Shown one piece after another: positions 31,460 to 43,191 of a stretch of DNA of 64,000 nucleotides. Every line of letters starts with the position of its first letter. The stretch's first letter is position 1. The position numbers and the translations under genes were made by a program. The notes under the pieces are model-generated. The model did no database searches. It saw only the letters and a list, made by a program, of their open reading frames with translations, and was not told the DNA's origin. The DNA comes from Mesotaenium endlicherianum (taxonomy: Eukaryota; Streptophyta; Zygnematophyceae; Zygnematales; Mesotaeniaceae). The stretch is from assembly GCA_009602735.1 (NCBI GenBank), contig WELA01007670.1:332238-396237 (forward strand), read 5' to 3'.

Positions 31460-31680
31460 CACGCGCACTCCCATGCCCGCGCACACACACGCAAACCTAC
31501 ACGCCCAATCCGCACCAAACGCACACGCACACGCAAGGTGCGCACAATCCGGCCAACACAAGGGCCGGGAGTGCTTGCACACAAACAAAGAGCGTACAGT
31601 CTGGCCAACTCAAGGGCCGGGCGTGCTCACACACAGACACACACTAACACTAACACAAAAAAACGCACACTAACAAGAAG
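31460..31680. repeat. CA-rich stretch with a duplicated GGCC hairpin unit
   Basis: Rich in CACA/ACGC. The unit (C/T)GGCCAAC(A/T)CAAGGGCCGGG(A/C)GTGCT occurs at about 31551 and 31602, and each copy can fold on GGCC/GGCC. Confidence 0.55.
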
Positions 31681-32496
31681 GAAGTATAGCTTCACAAGTT
31701 TGCCCAACCGGATCCGAGATGTTCATCCACGAGGAGTACTCGGACTTATCACTCAAGCAATTAATTAACTACCCAATGAACGCAAAATAGCAAACGGATG
31801 TGCGTTCGGTTTGAGTAGGAGCCCGGGTCCTAATGAAGTCCGCGAGTGTTAGCATGCATCTAATCATGCTACCAACAAGTGCATTTCACCACCCAAATGC
31901 ACACACGGCCTAAAAGATGGGCCCGCCCTAGCTAGAAAGAAGCAACCCACAAAAACACACAGCACAAGCAGATACACCTAATCACCACCATACACACATA
32001 TTACAGCAAATGTCGTGATCTAGTGACGTGCACACGACGGGTCCACTAAAGGAGCCGATCTTAGCATAAGGGAAAACGACTAGTGTTACAAGGTGAGGCT
32101 TTGGGAAGACCAACGCTCACAAGTAGCGCGGGCCATCCCCTTTCACGAGCGCATTTACCTCGTGACAATTCCGCCCTCACGGGTGAATCCACCCGCTCCT
32201 AGCTTCTAATCCGTAAAGTAAAAAGTTAGCTGTTGTATGTAATCAAGCTAAGGCGGAGTAGCATTACTTACAATCGTGAGCGTATGAACCTATCATGTCG
32301 AGCAAACTACTAGTGGAAAGCTATGTTATGGCCGCGAGAAAGAATGTAATATTTGCGACTAAACGTGAGTGGTGTCGTGCACTACGAGCAACCTACACAT
32401 AGAAGTGAGGAAAGCGAGAGGACACAAGCACACACCATGAACATTTTAGTCGAATAGAAACCAAGTATTATCTCACTCATGAAAACGGACATACAA

Positions 32497-32523
32497 AAGC
32501 TAACACCAAAATGGTGTTAGCTT
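32497..32523. repeat. Perfect 12-bp hairpin
   Basis: Arms AAGCTAACACCA (32497-32508) and TGGTGTTAGCTT (32512-32523) with a 3-base loop. There is no T-run or gene next to it, so no terminator role is claimed. Confidence 0.85.
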
Positions 32524-32864
32524 GCGGTCTAAGTAGCGTGCCCTCTCGAACTATGCCCAAAACCTAATGAAACTCTACCTGCTATGAAGAACGTGCCATC
32601 GTGTCATCTCACACAAACTCAATAATAAACTAATAATAGACTATAAATAGACAAAGGGTCGACTATGAACGTACACACACACAGGTGCGGCCCGCGACCA
32701 AACAAAGACCATGCAAAGACCAAACAAAGACCCCGACACCCCAATGTCCCTTACTCTCCCTATCCCCTAGCAATCCCAGGACATACCCGTAGGGATTGCC
32801 TATCGAACAGTGACACCCAAGCCATGGAAAATGGGGGATCCCACTGAGTACCCGCGTCGACCCT

Positions 32865-32925
32865 CCAGGCGAGTGAACCTGAGGGTCGACCTCCACACAT
32901 GTGGGCGGCACACCACGTGTGGAGG
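32865..32925. repeat. Two adjacent inverted repeats
   Basis: GTCGACCCTC...GAGGGTCGAC (arms about 10-13 bp) is followed directly by CTCCACAC...GTGTGGAG. Together they could form a cruciform-prone block. Confidence 0.7.
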
Positions 32926-33142
32926 TATAGAATAGAGCGCGTGATCTGGGAGGAGCCTCAGAGCTGCTCAACACCAGAACCTCGTGAGCAGATCATGGGT
33001 CCCAGTGATCACCACCATTGCACATAGACTAGGGCATCCTCACCTACCACCCTAACCCGACTAACCATTAGCACCTGTCATTCACCCTCCACCCTCAATG
33101 AACACCACTAGACACCAAAAGGGACTCGACAAGGGCGAGCAT

Positions 33143-36057
33143 GACAGACCCTCCAATGACACTTATGATGCAAGAAACCAGCAAGGAGTGAAAGCAAGAC
33201 TCTCTTTGGCTAAAAAAGAAGCTCTCATGAGGGATGGACTATGCTTTTATTGTAAGGAGAAAGGCCATCGTGCACTCTCATGCCCCAAACACTTGTCAAA
33301 AATGGACAGCGCCGGTAGGCCAAGAGCCTACCACCCCAAGACCCACTTCACGAGAAGACAACAAGCCAACTGAAATGGAGCCCCCCGTTGAAGACGACAT
33401 TCCAGCCCCGATGAGTTTGAGAGGTTACCTTGGAGGAGAGAAGGTCCACATCTTGGTGAATAGCGGAGCTCAAGGCAACTTCATTGTTCCAGATTTTGCC
33501 ACCAATTACGGTAGTACTATGCAAACTCTTGACCACGACGAGGAGATATTGATGCCCGGCGGATTCTCCTTTACTATTCCTTCTAAGAACACGTATCCTT
33601 TGGCACTCTCTATCAAGTCCTTCACGGATAATGTAGTGTTCTCCCCCATGCAATTGGGCAAGTACGACGTTATCCTAGGGACGCCTTGGTTGACCAAGCA
33701 CAATCCCCAAGTTGATTGGAGGAACGGTACCATCAAGATCAAGAACGACATCAGTTCAAGAATCTATATTTTACGCGCAATCCAGCATATCCATACCCAG
33801 GACATCAAGAAGCCGGCACACGAGATACAATTGTCCACCCTCCAACTCAAGAGACTTGTGTGGAAGGGAGGCAAGCTTTTTTTGGCCTTGATCACGCCAA
33901 AAGACATCAAGAAAGACATCCAAAGTTAAGAAGGCAACCTTATTCCCAAGGAGATACGGGACGTTTTGGATGACTACAAAGAAGTATTCTCCTCGGAATT
34001 GCCCAAGGGCCTACCCCCCAAAAGATTCGTAGACCACAAGATAGAGTTGGAGCCCGGAAGCAAGCCCATCTCTTGTCCATCGTTCAAGATGTCATACACG
34101 GAGCTAGATGAAGTCAAGAAGCAAATCAAGGAGGTACTGGAGCAAGGCTTCATTCGACCTAGCAAGGTACCATTTGGAGTCCGGGTGCTATTTGGCAAGA
34201 AGAGGATGGTACCTTGAGGATGTGTGTGGACTATCGTGCCCTCAACAAGATCACCATCAAGAATCGATACCCGCTGCTGCGCATGGATGAGCTCATGGAC
34301 CGGCTGGGTGGAGCCAAGTACTTCACGAAGGTGGACTTGAGAAGCGGCTACCACCGGATTAGCATCGCTGAACCTGACATAGAGAAAACGGCGTTCAGGA
34401 CAAGATATGGACATTTTGAGTTCATGGTCCTGCCATTTGGACTCACCAACGCGCCAGCAACTTTCATGACTATAATGAACACCAAATTTCAGCCCATGCT
34501 GGACAGATTTGTGGTGGTATGTATTGACGACATCCTTATCTACAGCAAGACCCTTGAAGAGCATGCAAGACACTTGAAAGAAGTTCTCGAAGTATTGAAG
34601 CAAAACAAGCTATTTGCAAAGGAGTCAAAGTGCGAGTTTGATAAACAAGAAGTGGAGATCTTAGGTCTCTACGTGACTGCTGATTGCATCAAGATGGACC
34701 CCAAGAAGACCACGGTGGTGGAGGAATGGCCAACCCCCACGACCAAGAAAGAACTCCAATCATTCTTGTAATTTACCAATTGGTACATGAGATTCATCCA
34801 GAGCTTCTCGCACATTGCAGCCCCCCTCACGAATTTACTCAAGAAGGACAAGCCATATGTTTTGACCAAGAAAGAGGAGGAAGCATTTTAATAATTAAAG
34901 CAAAGATTGATGACATCCCCGGTGCTCACACTCTCAAGTCCAAAGTCAGATTGGCTCTTCACGTCATCATCGATGCATCTTTCTATGCAACATGAGCGCC
35001 TGCTTCAAGACCAAGAGAACGGATTGGAGCTCATTGCCTATGAGTCAAGGAAGCTAAATCTAGCCGAGCAGAATTATACAACCACGGAGCGAGAGGCGTT
35101 GGCGATTATACATGCCTTGAAGGTTTGGCGCTGCTACGTTGAAGGACGCAAGGAGTTGGTCACTACGTACCACGAGGCGTTGAAGCACCTCCATACGCAG
35201 CCGTATTTCTCAAAGAGACAAGCAAGATGGAGTGGATACCTGCAACAACACAACATCGAGATTCAATACCAACCCGGAAGAAAAATTCATTCGACCCCCT
35301 TTCAAGACTACAAGTAAACTAGGTTACGATAACCTTGCATACGGATTTGGAGGCAGGATTTCTAGCCCACCTATGAAAGAGACCCGTACAACAAGAACAA
35401 AGAAGCACCCTTGGACCCATACAAGAAGCAAGAATGCAATTATTGGGTGAGGCAAGACACGAGCCATAAATATGTTCCTTATGACTTGGACCTCCGGCTC
35501 TTGCTTCTACGAGAAGCGCACGACAACCCTCTTGAAGGACACTTTGGAATAATGAAGACCAAGGGCGTGCTAGCAAGGACTCATTGCTGGCCAGGCATGT
35601 TTAAGCAAGTCAAGGTGTACTGCAGGAGCTGTACACATGCCAAAGAATCAAGCCATCATCACAAAAGACGAGAGGACTTCAACCACTATCTATTTTCGAG
35701 AGACAATGGACAGACATCTCCATGGACCTCATCGTGGACTTGCCAGTGACACCACGAAGCCACAATGCAATATTAACGGTGGTGGACAGACTTACCACGA
35801 TGGTTCATTTCATCTATACAACGACCAAGGTTACAGCACCCCAGTTAGCAAGACACATCTTTGGCAATGTTTCAATTACATGGCCTATCATCAAGAATAG
35901 TGTGTGATTGCGACCCAAGATTCACAAGCCATTTTTGGAAATATCTCCATAAGAACTTGGGTACAACGCTAGATATGTCCATTGCCTACCACCCGCAATC
36001 TGGTGGACAAACAGAGCGTATAAACCGTGCTCTAAAGACCTCTTTAAAGGCCTACGT
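33143..36057 (+). mobile_element. A3: Ty3/gypsy chromovirus, partial, family A
   Basis: Begins inside gag and ends inside integrase at the E1 LTR. Parts: zinc knuckle CFYCKEKGHRALSC (about 33240-33285), protease VHILVNSGAQ and GTPWLTKHNPQVDWR (33440-33730), reverse transcriptase (about 33960-34790, [36 protein letters not shown]), RNase H end (about 35030-35290, ESRKLNLAEQNYTTTEREAL), integrase zinc region and core (about 35440-36057). No LTR of its own is in the window. It is broken, with about ten interruptions, and is more decayed than A1 or A2. Confidence 0.85.
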
Positions 36058-36466
36058 TGTAACGATCTGAGCTTTTTATGCGTATTTGGGACGTTTTCCT
36101 GATTACCTAAAATACATTAAATTATTTATCATACATTATTTGATAAATGATTGCATCACATTGAATTATCCGCCACACGCGTGTGCCGATTAATTCTCGG
36201 TCGATTGGCGAAACGACCTAGATACTATTGCAAAAGTGTCGTAACGTAATTCAACTACTTCGCAAAAGTACGACATAATAATTCATAAATTTACTATGAA
36301 TTATTATGAGATGATAACTTAATTAATCATTGTTTGACTAAGTTATTTTGATTGTCATTATTTTGGATAATGCACAGTCACAGATTTTGGATTTACGACC
36401 AGTCGTTAATACGAACAAACAGTCGTAAAAGTCAAACGACGCGTAATATGTAAAGCGACTTTGCAT

Positions 36467-36535
36467 CCGAGCGGATTCGAATCCGCAACCTGTCGTTTGA
36501 AATGTTCACACCTAACCGATTGGCGAAGTAGTTTT
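36467..36535 (-). other. tRNA-like relic in the E1 5' LTR
   Basis: On the minus strand CGGTTAGGTG resembles a D-arm, and GCGGATTCGAATCCGC, about 35 bases later, resembles a T-arm with a B-box-like core. The 3' LTR copy (42290-42355) reads GCGGGTTTGAATCCGC. The anticodon arm does not pair well, so this is not a functional tRNA gene. Confidence 0.35.
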
Positions 36536-36790
36536 TATAACTACCGGTTCATGACAAAAAGCATGTGTACGCGACTCCGCGAACAGCCGCGACTTTTCGG
36601 AAAGTCGTGAGAACGCGAAAACGGCCGTTTGGCGCGAAACGGATTTTCGAAAACTGTCGAAAAGTCTCCAAACGGTCAAACGGCGCGTTTCGAGCATTCA
36701 GCCGAAATGGGTCGTACCCCTTTGCCTGTTTTTGTTGACATGAACCAGTGCCCTAGGTGGTGACTCGAAGCACTCCAGTGCCTCACGTTG

Positions 36791-36810
36791 TGCAGGTATA
36801 AATACCTGCA
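36791..36810 (+). promoter_or_regulatory. E1 LTR TATA box in a palindrome
   Basis: Nine-base arms TGCAGGTAT and ATACCTGCA flank AA, so TATAAATA sits at the centre of an inverted repeat. The same 20 bases recur in the 3' LTR at 42616-42635. This is the likely core promoter; the first transcribed base is not known. Confidence 0.7.
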
Positions 36811-36975
36811 GAGTTGTGAGTGCAACTCTCACAAGCACACATTCTACGTTAGTTTTCATGTTCGCTTTCTTGAGGATTTGTCAATTTGCACAAGTATATA
36901 GATTTTCATTCCACTTCATTTAAATACTCCTTGAATACCGAGGAAAGATTTTCTTGACAAGCAGAAACGTTACAT

Positions 36976-36987
36976 TGGTATCGAAGC
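36976..36987 (+). other. E1 primer-binding site
   Basis: TGGTATCGAAGC, one base after the LTR end; initiator-methionine type, as in D1. Confidence 0.8.
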
Positions 36988-37039
36988 CGATCTCGGTTTC
37001 TCCAAGGAAATGTTTTTTTAGTGGTTGGAACATATATTT

Positions 37040-37990
37040 TTGGAAAATATACTTTGGGGCAATTTTGCGTATTGGGAAGGTCACCCATTCCAATCCAGCC
37101 CTGACCCAACGGTCGCTTATCGTGTTTCGACGGGAATTTTTTTCTCTCTCTTCCAGCGCTATCTCGGCTTCCATACGGAGGGCAATAATGGTGCCGAGGC
37201 TGTTGCTGCTGCTGCTGCCGCCGCTACTACTACTGCCGCTGCTGCTGCTGCCGCTGCTGCTGCTCTTACCGATCCTGTCGTCAACGCCGGTGATGCTGGA
37301 GGACTGCCCAACGAACCAATTTTGCCGCGCACTTTCCAGCAGACAGTTTTACAACGCTTCACGACCTTTACAACTGACAGTCAAACCATGACAATGGAAC
37401 TAAGCACCTTGTCCGATGTCATTGGTCGTACAAAAAACCGTGATAATCTTGCCGAGGCCACTCATACTGAGTTGGCCAACCTTGTCACTCGTTTCGTTGC
37501 TGCCATAGACACTCACCCTTCGATTGGTCCTTTTTTACAGGCTGCCCAAGGGATGCCGGGCCCATCAAAGACCGCCGGCGACAACGCCAATTCGCCAATC
37601 CGGCCCGCCATCCTTGGGCAGGCCGCGGCACCAACGCCTTCGTACAAGCCTTCACCGCCTGAAAAGTTTCGAGGCGGTCCAGATTCTGACGTACGCCGTT
37701 CTCTCAAAGAACTCAAAACCTTCTTTGCGTTAGGTAAAGTGGCCCCTACCGACCGAGCCATGAAGGCTTCCACTTTTCTCAAGGGGGACGCATCGCAGTT
37801 ATGGCATGGGGCTGGGAGGGGCCCGATGACTTTCGAGGAGTTTAGTACTGAGTTACGCAATTCCTTTGGACCCATACCATGTTCTTGCACTTTCAGCCGC
37901 ATGATCCTAACCTTGCCAAGTGTTACGCACACTTATCTCGCTTACAGAAAATGCACCAGTGTCGTGCACCAATTCATATTGCTGCATTTA
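37040..37990 (+). pseudogene. E1 gag
   Basis: Gag region. An N-terminal tract of alanine and threonine codons (GCT/GCC/ACT, about 37195-37266) is followed by a region with KPSPPEKFRGGPDSDVRRSL, LKELKTFFALGKVAPTDRAM and TFLKGDASQLWHGAGRGPMT, which matches the gypsy gag core pattern (F-G-x ... L-x-G-x-A-x-x-W). No zinc knuckle was recognised. The Ala tract is a codon-repeat expansion. Confidence 0.78.
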
Positions 37991-38149
37991 CACATCGACG
38001 CGCGCATTCTCACCCAATAACTCGGTTTCCCGCACGAATGGCAATGCAAAATGGGATTTTGGTAAAGGACCTTCATATTTCCCACATTCCTCTCAAGGCG
38101 AGGACATTGCTAGTGATGCTTCTTTGGGGTTAAGTATGACATTTGAAAC

Positions 38150-41100
38150 GAAAGTTTCAGTCAAATCAGGCTTTATAGTCACTGATTCAGGCGCATCCGT
38201 GAGCTGCATTAGTGCACGTTTTGCACAAGGGATGAAGTTGCTTCCAGTACTCAAGCACGAGACCCTTCGCCTCGGTGATGGCTCGTTAGCTTGTACTTTT
38301 GGAACGATTAAATTACTGCTCAGCGTGCAGTCCTTTCATAGGCGTGTACAATTCTACGTAACTGAACTGCCACATAAAATTGTAGCAGTTTTGGGTAACG
38401 ATTGGCTTACGCAAACAAGTGCATTGCTTGACTTCTGTCAAAAGACATGCATTGTACGCGAAGGGACCAGGAAGATCACTCTTCAGTCCCTTAAGCCCGA
38501 TATGGCCTTGGAAAGTCCTTCAAAGACTCTTCTATTGTCCATAAAGCAAACTCGACGTTTGGCAAAGCAAAGTCAAAATGTTTTCTATGGATTACTAAGA
38601 CCCGAACTCCAGCGACTTCCACTATGCTCTTCACGGAAGAGCCAATGTTAGACGTTACTGGTCATGAGGACACAGTCACAGCTGAAATTTCTGCTCTTTT
38701 GCAAAAGTACAAGTCAGTGTTTCCAAGTGAAATATCAGCCGGGCTTCCGCCTGATAGGGGTATTGGACATACAATCCCTCTCATTCCCGATTCTCAGCCG
38801 ACTTGGCGACCAATTTATCGCCTAAGCCCGTTGGAGATGAATGAAATGAAGGACCAAATTACCGACTTGCTTGAGAAAGGATGGATTGAGCCGAGCTCTT
38901 CTCCATTCAGGGCGCCCATCCTCTTTGTGCAAAGGAAAGATGGGACGCTTAGAATGTGCATTGATTATCGTGCGTTGAACAATATAAAGGTCAAGAACCG
39001 CTCGCATTGATGATTTGTTTGATTTGCTGCAGGGGGCATGCGTGTTCTCCTCGCTTTATTTAGCCCAAGGCTATCATCAGATTCAAATCACACCAGAGGA
39101 TGTCCCCAAAACAGCGTTTCGTACGTCTATTGGGCACTTCCAATACAAAGTTCTAAGTTTTGGACTTACCAATGCACCAGCGACATTCCAAAGTACGATG
39201 AACGATTTGTTTAGACCTTACTTGGGAAATTTGTCCAGGTGTACCTCGACGATATCCTCGTCTATTCAAAGACCAGGGACGAGCATTATAAGCACCTCAA
39301 GTTGGTGTTGCAAATCCTTCGTGAGCAACAGCTGTATGCTAAGCTAAAGAAATGTTCCTTCCTAAAGGATGAACTTTTGTACCTCAAATATATAGTGGGT
39401 TCGAAAGGGGTGCGCCTTGACCGAGCCAAGATAGCGTACGTCGCTGACTGGCCTGTCCCAAAAGATGTACATACTGTACGTTCATTCCTTGGGTTGCTAA
39501 CCACTTTCGTAAGTTTATGCAAGGTTATTCAGTGATGGCCGCGCCACTCACTGCTCTGATAAGGAAAGATAAGACGTTCATTTGGGATGAGAATACGCAA
39601 CATGCGTTTGAGCGCGTTAAGTATGCACTCACTAATGCGCCACTTCATTCATTAGCCGATCTCGACTTGCCTTACGAGGTAGTCGTCGATGCGTCTGGTG
39701 TTGGAATAGGGGCTGTTTTGCTGCAGGCACGCAAACCTATCAGTTTTGAGAGTCGAAAGCTGACACCTGCCGAACAAAATTACTCAACGGCAGAGCAGGA
39801 GCTCTGGGCAGTGATATACGCTTTGAAAATTTGGCGATATTATTTGGAAGGTTGCAAGGGTTTGACAGTGGTTACGGACCACTGCCCAAATACCTTCTTT
39901 CAAATTCAGCCAACGCTATTGAGGAGACAGACGGGATGGTCTGAGTTCTTGCAACGATTCCACTTTGAGTGGGCATATCGCCCAAGCCGCAACAATGTTG
40001 CTGATCCTCTAAGTCAAATTCCTCATCATCATGTTGGGGACTGTTGCTAGCTTGCGAGAACGAAGTGGTCAGGTTTCGGGGGCGGCCACCCTTGATTCTG
40101 CTGTACCCCCTAGACGTCTGACTGCAACCAGCCTGGTGACGCGGGCACACCCGATTTGGATAGCATGCATAACTCGGAAGTACTTGACCTGCATCAACTA
40201 TTTCACGAGGGCTATCTCAAAGATCCGTTTTTCCTAGCTCTCCTGGATACTGGCTTGAACGGTGTAGCCGTAACGATGGACAATATGGATAAAATGAAAG
40301 AACACTCAAGCTATTTGTTTGAGAACGGATTTTCGGTGGTACAATGGGCGCATTGCTGTCCCGAAAGGCCAAGTAAGACATGTGCTACTACGCGAAGCGC
40401 ATGACTCTCCTTACTCTGGTCACCAAGGAATTACCAAAACCGTACACGCTTTGCGTCGAGGGTACATTTGGCCGTCCCTCGAGGTTGATGTTGCCGAGTA
40501 CATTGTCAATTGCGCAACATGTCAGAGGAATAAGGCAAGCAATACGTTGCCAGCTGGGAAGTTGCCACCATTGGAACTTGCATGTGCTCCTTGGGAAGGC
40601 ATAAGCCTCGACTTAGTCGTGGAATTGCCTACCACCGATAGAGGACACAATGGGGTGTTAACGATCGTGGATCGTTTCTCTAAGATGGTGCACTTTGTGG
40701 CCACTAAACCATCGATTGATGCCGTCCAGACCGCGCGTCTCTTCGTGGATCATGTGTTCAAGTTGCATGGCATGCCGAAAGAAATCATAAGTGATCGTGA
40801 CAGTAGATTTACGAGCCACTTCTGGCAGGAAGTTTGCTCGCATTTCGGCACGAAGCTTAAGATGTCCACTAGCTTCCATCCTCCCACCGATGGTCCGACA
40901 GAACGACTGAACCGCGTTCTGCAAGAGTGCCTTAGGCATTATGTGAATCCTCGCCAAGACAACTGGGACACCCTCCTTTCAGTTGCAGAGTTTGCAGTAA
41001 ATAATGCTTATCATGAAAGTGTTGAGAAAACACCGTTTCTTTTTAACTGTGGGAGACATCCGCACACTCCTCTCACGCGTACGGTACCCGGTGAGGCGGG

Positions 41101-41660
41101 GATGTCCACCATGAGAGTGCCAAGTGCACGCCTATTTGTCCATTCTCTTCAAGAGGTGCACAAAAACGCAAAGCTGGCTTTAGCCGCTGCTCGAGATCAA
41201 CAGAAAACGTTTGCTGACACGCACAAGATTGAGTTAAGTTTTGAAGTTGGCAATAAAGTACTTTAGCAAACTAGAAACCTCCAACTAAAGCACCAGGAAA
41301 GGGCAAGCTTCTGCCTCGCTGGGTAGGCCCTTTTATCGTTATAGCAAAGGTTGGACCTGTTGCATACCGACTGGATTTGCCTAAATCCATGAGGCGAACG
41401 CATCCTGTGTTCCATGTCAGTTTACTAAAGCTGTTTAGGTCCGATGGCCGCTATCAGCCGCAAGCACCGGAATTGGAACTCGCCAATGATGATAAGGCCT
41501 GGGATGTAGAGTAGGTCTTAGGACACCGCTACACTCGTCATAAGCCTCCACGCGTGAAACTTTTGATCAAATGGCTTGATTACAATTCTAGTTGGAACTC
41601 GTACGAACCTCAGGACAAAATCCTACTTAATTGTAAGGACCTGGATCAACAGTATTGGTT
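38150..41660 (+). pseudogene. E1 pol: protease, RT, RNase H, integrase, chromodomain-like end
   Basis: Protease: IVTDSGASVSCI (active-site DSG near 38183) and VAVLGNDWL. Reverse transcriptase: [53 protein letters not shown] and [11 protein letters not shown]. RNase H: VVVDASGVGIGAVLLQ, ESRKLTPAEQNYSTAEQELW and VVTDHCPN. Integrase: EAHDSPYSGHQG with CATCQRNK for zinc, core ISLDLVVELPTTDRGHNGVL, then IISDRDSRFTSHFWQ and the Glu of DGPTERLN. The tail [12 protein letters not shown] followed by LLIKWLDYNSSWNSYEPQ is a diverged chromodomain-like end. The order is that of a chromovirus. Confidence 0.87.
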
Positions 41661-41887
41661 ACGATGGGCTTCTCCTCAGAAGCTCTGCGCCGAGGCAAGT
41701 GTGCTACCAAGCGCTCTTCGTAAGCCATGGAACAAACGCAAAAGAGACGCGGCCAAATAATCGCTCTTTTCCGTCACTGTGAAGATGCATAGTCCAATCG
41801 CTCACCAGATTTTTCCGCTAGTCAAGGCTAGAATTGACACATTCAGACTTAAAAGACATACGCTTAACGGGGTCGTTAAGTTCTTTT

Positions 41888-41900
41888 AAGAGGGGAGGAG
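41888..41900 (+). other. E1 polypurine tract
   Basis: AAGAGGGGAGGAG immediately before the 3' LTR start TGTAACGATC. Confidence 0.88.
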
Positions 41901-42804
41901 TGTAACGATCTGAGCTTTTTAGACGTATTTGGGACGTTTTCTCGATAACCTAAAATACGTTAAACTATTTATCATACATTATTTGATAAGTGATTGCATC
42001 ACATTGAATTATTTGCCACACGCGTGTGCCAATTCATTCCCGGTCGATTGGCAAAACGACCGAGATACTATTGCAAAATGCGTCGTAACGTAGTTTGACT
42101 TCTTCGCAAAAGTACGACATAATTATTCATATGAGATGATAACTTAATTGATCATTGTTTGATTAAGTTATTTTGATTGTCATTACTTCGGATAATGCAC
42201 AGTCACAGATTTCGGATTTACGACCAGTTGGTTAATACGAACAAACAGTCGTAAAAGTCAAACGACGCATAATATGCAAAGCGACTTTGCATCCGAGCGG
42301 ATTCAAACCCGCGACCTGTCATTTGAAATGTTCACACCTAACCGAAAGGCGAAGTAGTTTTTAAAACTACCGGTTCATGACAAAAAGCATGTGTACGCGA
42401 CTCGGCGAACAGTCGCGACTTTTCGAAAAGTCGCGAGAACGCGAAAACGCCCGTTTGGCGCGAGACGTTTTTTGGAAACCGTCGAAAAGTCTCCAAACGG
42501 CCAAACGGCGCGTTTTGAGCATTCAGCCAAAATGGGTTGTACCCCTTTGCCTGTTTTTGTTGACATGAACCAGTGCCCTAGGTGGTGACTCGAAGCACTC
42601 CTGTGCCTCACATCGTGCAGGTATAAATACCTGCAGAGTCATTGTGAGTGCAACTCTCACAAGCACACATTCTACGTTAGTTTTCATTTTCGCTTTCTCG
42701 AGGATTTGTCAATTTGCACAAGTATATAGATTTTCTTTCCACTTCATTTAAATACTCCTTGAATACCGAGGAAAGATCCTCTCAAAAAGCAAAAATATTA
42801 CACT
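41901..42804 (+). repeat. E1 3' LTR
   Basis: 904 bp, partner of 36058-36974. It contains a perfect 22-bp palindrome at 42414-42435 (arms CGCGACTTTTC and its complement), which is imperfect in the 5' LTR, and the TATA palindrome at 42616-42635. Confidence 0.92.
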
Positions 42805-43086
42805 TAGCAAGTGAGCTGAAGCCAGGCACAAAGCGACGGTTGTAGTTGGCAATCCCAAGGAAGGCCTTCAGCTGCGAGATGTCGGTAGGCGGCGAGATGC
42901 CTGTGCTGGCCGAGACCTTGGCCAGCTGTGGCGCCAATCCGCTGGAGGATAGAAGATGCCCAAGGTACTCCACCTCTTGGGGCCCAAAGGTGCACTTCCC
43001 TGGATGGCACTTGAGCCCAACGGCCTCCAAGCGGTCTAGGACAGCGGTGATGTACGCCACGTGCTCCTCGAACGTCTCACTATAGG
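42805..43086 (-). mobile_element. C3: reverse transcriptase fragment of family C
   Basis: On the minus strand: TFEEHVAYITAVLDRLEAVG, LKCHPGKCTFGPQEVEYLGH, LLSSSGLAPQLAKVSAS, AFLGIANYNRRFVPGF. C1 at 4650-4930 has nearly the same text, with fewer than one residue in seven different by eye. It lies between the E1 3' LTR and the A4 integrase, with no LTR of its own. Confidence 0.88.
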
Positions 43087-43186
43087 CAGTGGACATATCC
43101 AGCGATATACCCAAGTTCTTAAAGAGATATTTCCAAAATCGGCTTGTGAATCTTGGATCTCTATCCGACACGATCCTTGATAGTAG

Positions 43187-43191
43187 TCCAT
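43187..43191. repeat. Target-site duplication of the TRIM, left copy (TCCAT)
   Basis: TCCAT before the TRIM and again at 43667-43671 after it. Confidence 0.9.

Larger units (their letters stand above)
31681..33142. other. No gene seen; possible old LTR
   Basis: About 1.46 kb without coding signature. On the minus strand the purine run GAGGGTGGAGGGTGAA near 33080-33098 is followed by TGACAGGTGCTAATGG, and a TATAAATAG-like word lies near 32640-32650. It could be an unrecognised 3' LTR on the minus strand, but no partner LTR is in the window. It holds two strong inverted repeats (listed separately). Confidence 0.35.
36058..36974 (+). repeat. E1 5' LTR
   Basis: 917 bp, TGTAACGATCTGAGC to AAACGTTACA, partner of 41901-42804. 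It contains a TATA box inside a palindrome (36791-36810), a CGCGACTTTTC-type palindrome (36587-36609, imperfect here) and a tRNA-like stretch on the minus strand (about 36467-36535). Confidence 0.92.
36058..42804 (+). mobile_element. E1: Ty3/gypsy element with both LTRs
   Basis: Family E, 6.7 kb. Parts: 5' LTR 36058-36974, primer-binding site 36976, Ala-rich gag about 37040-37990, protease about 38150-38560, reverse transcriptase about 38650-39500, RNase H about 39600-40020, integrase about 40330-41260, chromodomain-like end about 41480-41660, polypurine tract 41888-41900 and 3' LTR 41901-42804. LTR ends TGTAACG and CGTTACA form a 7-bp inverted pair. It is broken, with about eight interruptions. 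The LTRs differ more than those of A2 (about 6-8% by eye, uneven along the length). No target-site duplication is seen: A3 adjoins on the left and a C3 piece on the right. Confidence 0.9.

Noticed and set aside
32663-32974. 103-codon open stretch on the minus strand
   Set aside because: No recognisable motif, and the inverted repeats inside it argue for non-coding DNA.
33080-33098. Minus-strand polypurine tract and LTR start as a certain element boundary
   Set aside because: No partner LTR or coding region in the right place, so it is kept only as a possibility.
37159-37362. Minus-strand Ala-rich reading frame opposite E1 gag
   Set aside because: Mirror of the GCT/GCC codon repeat in gag.
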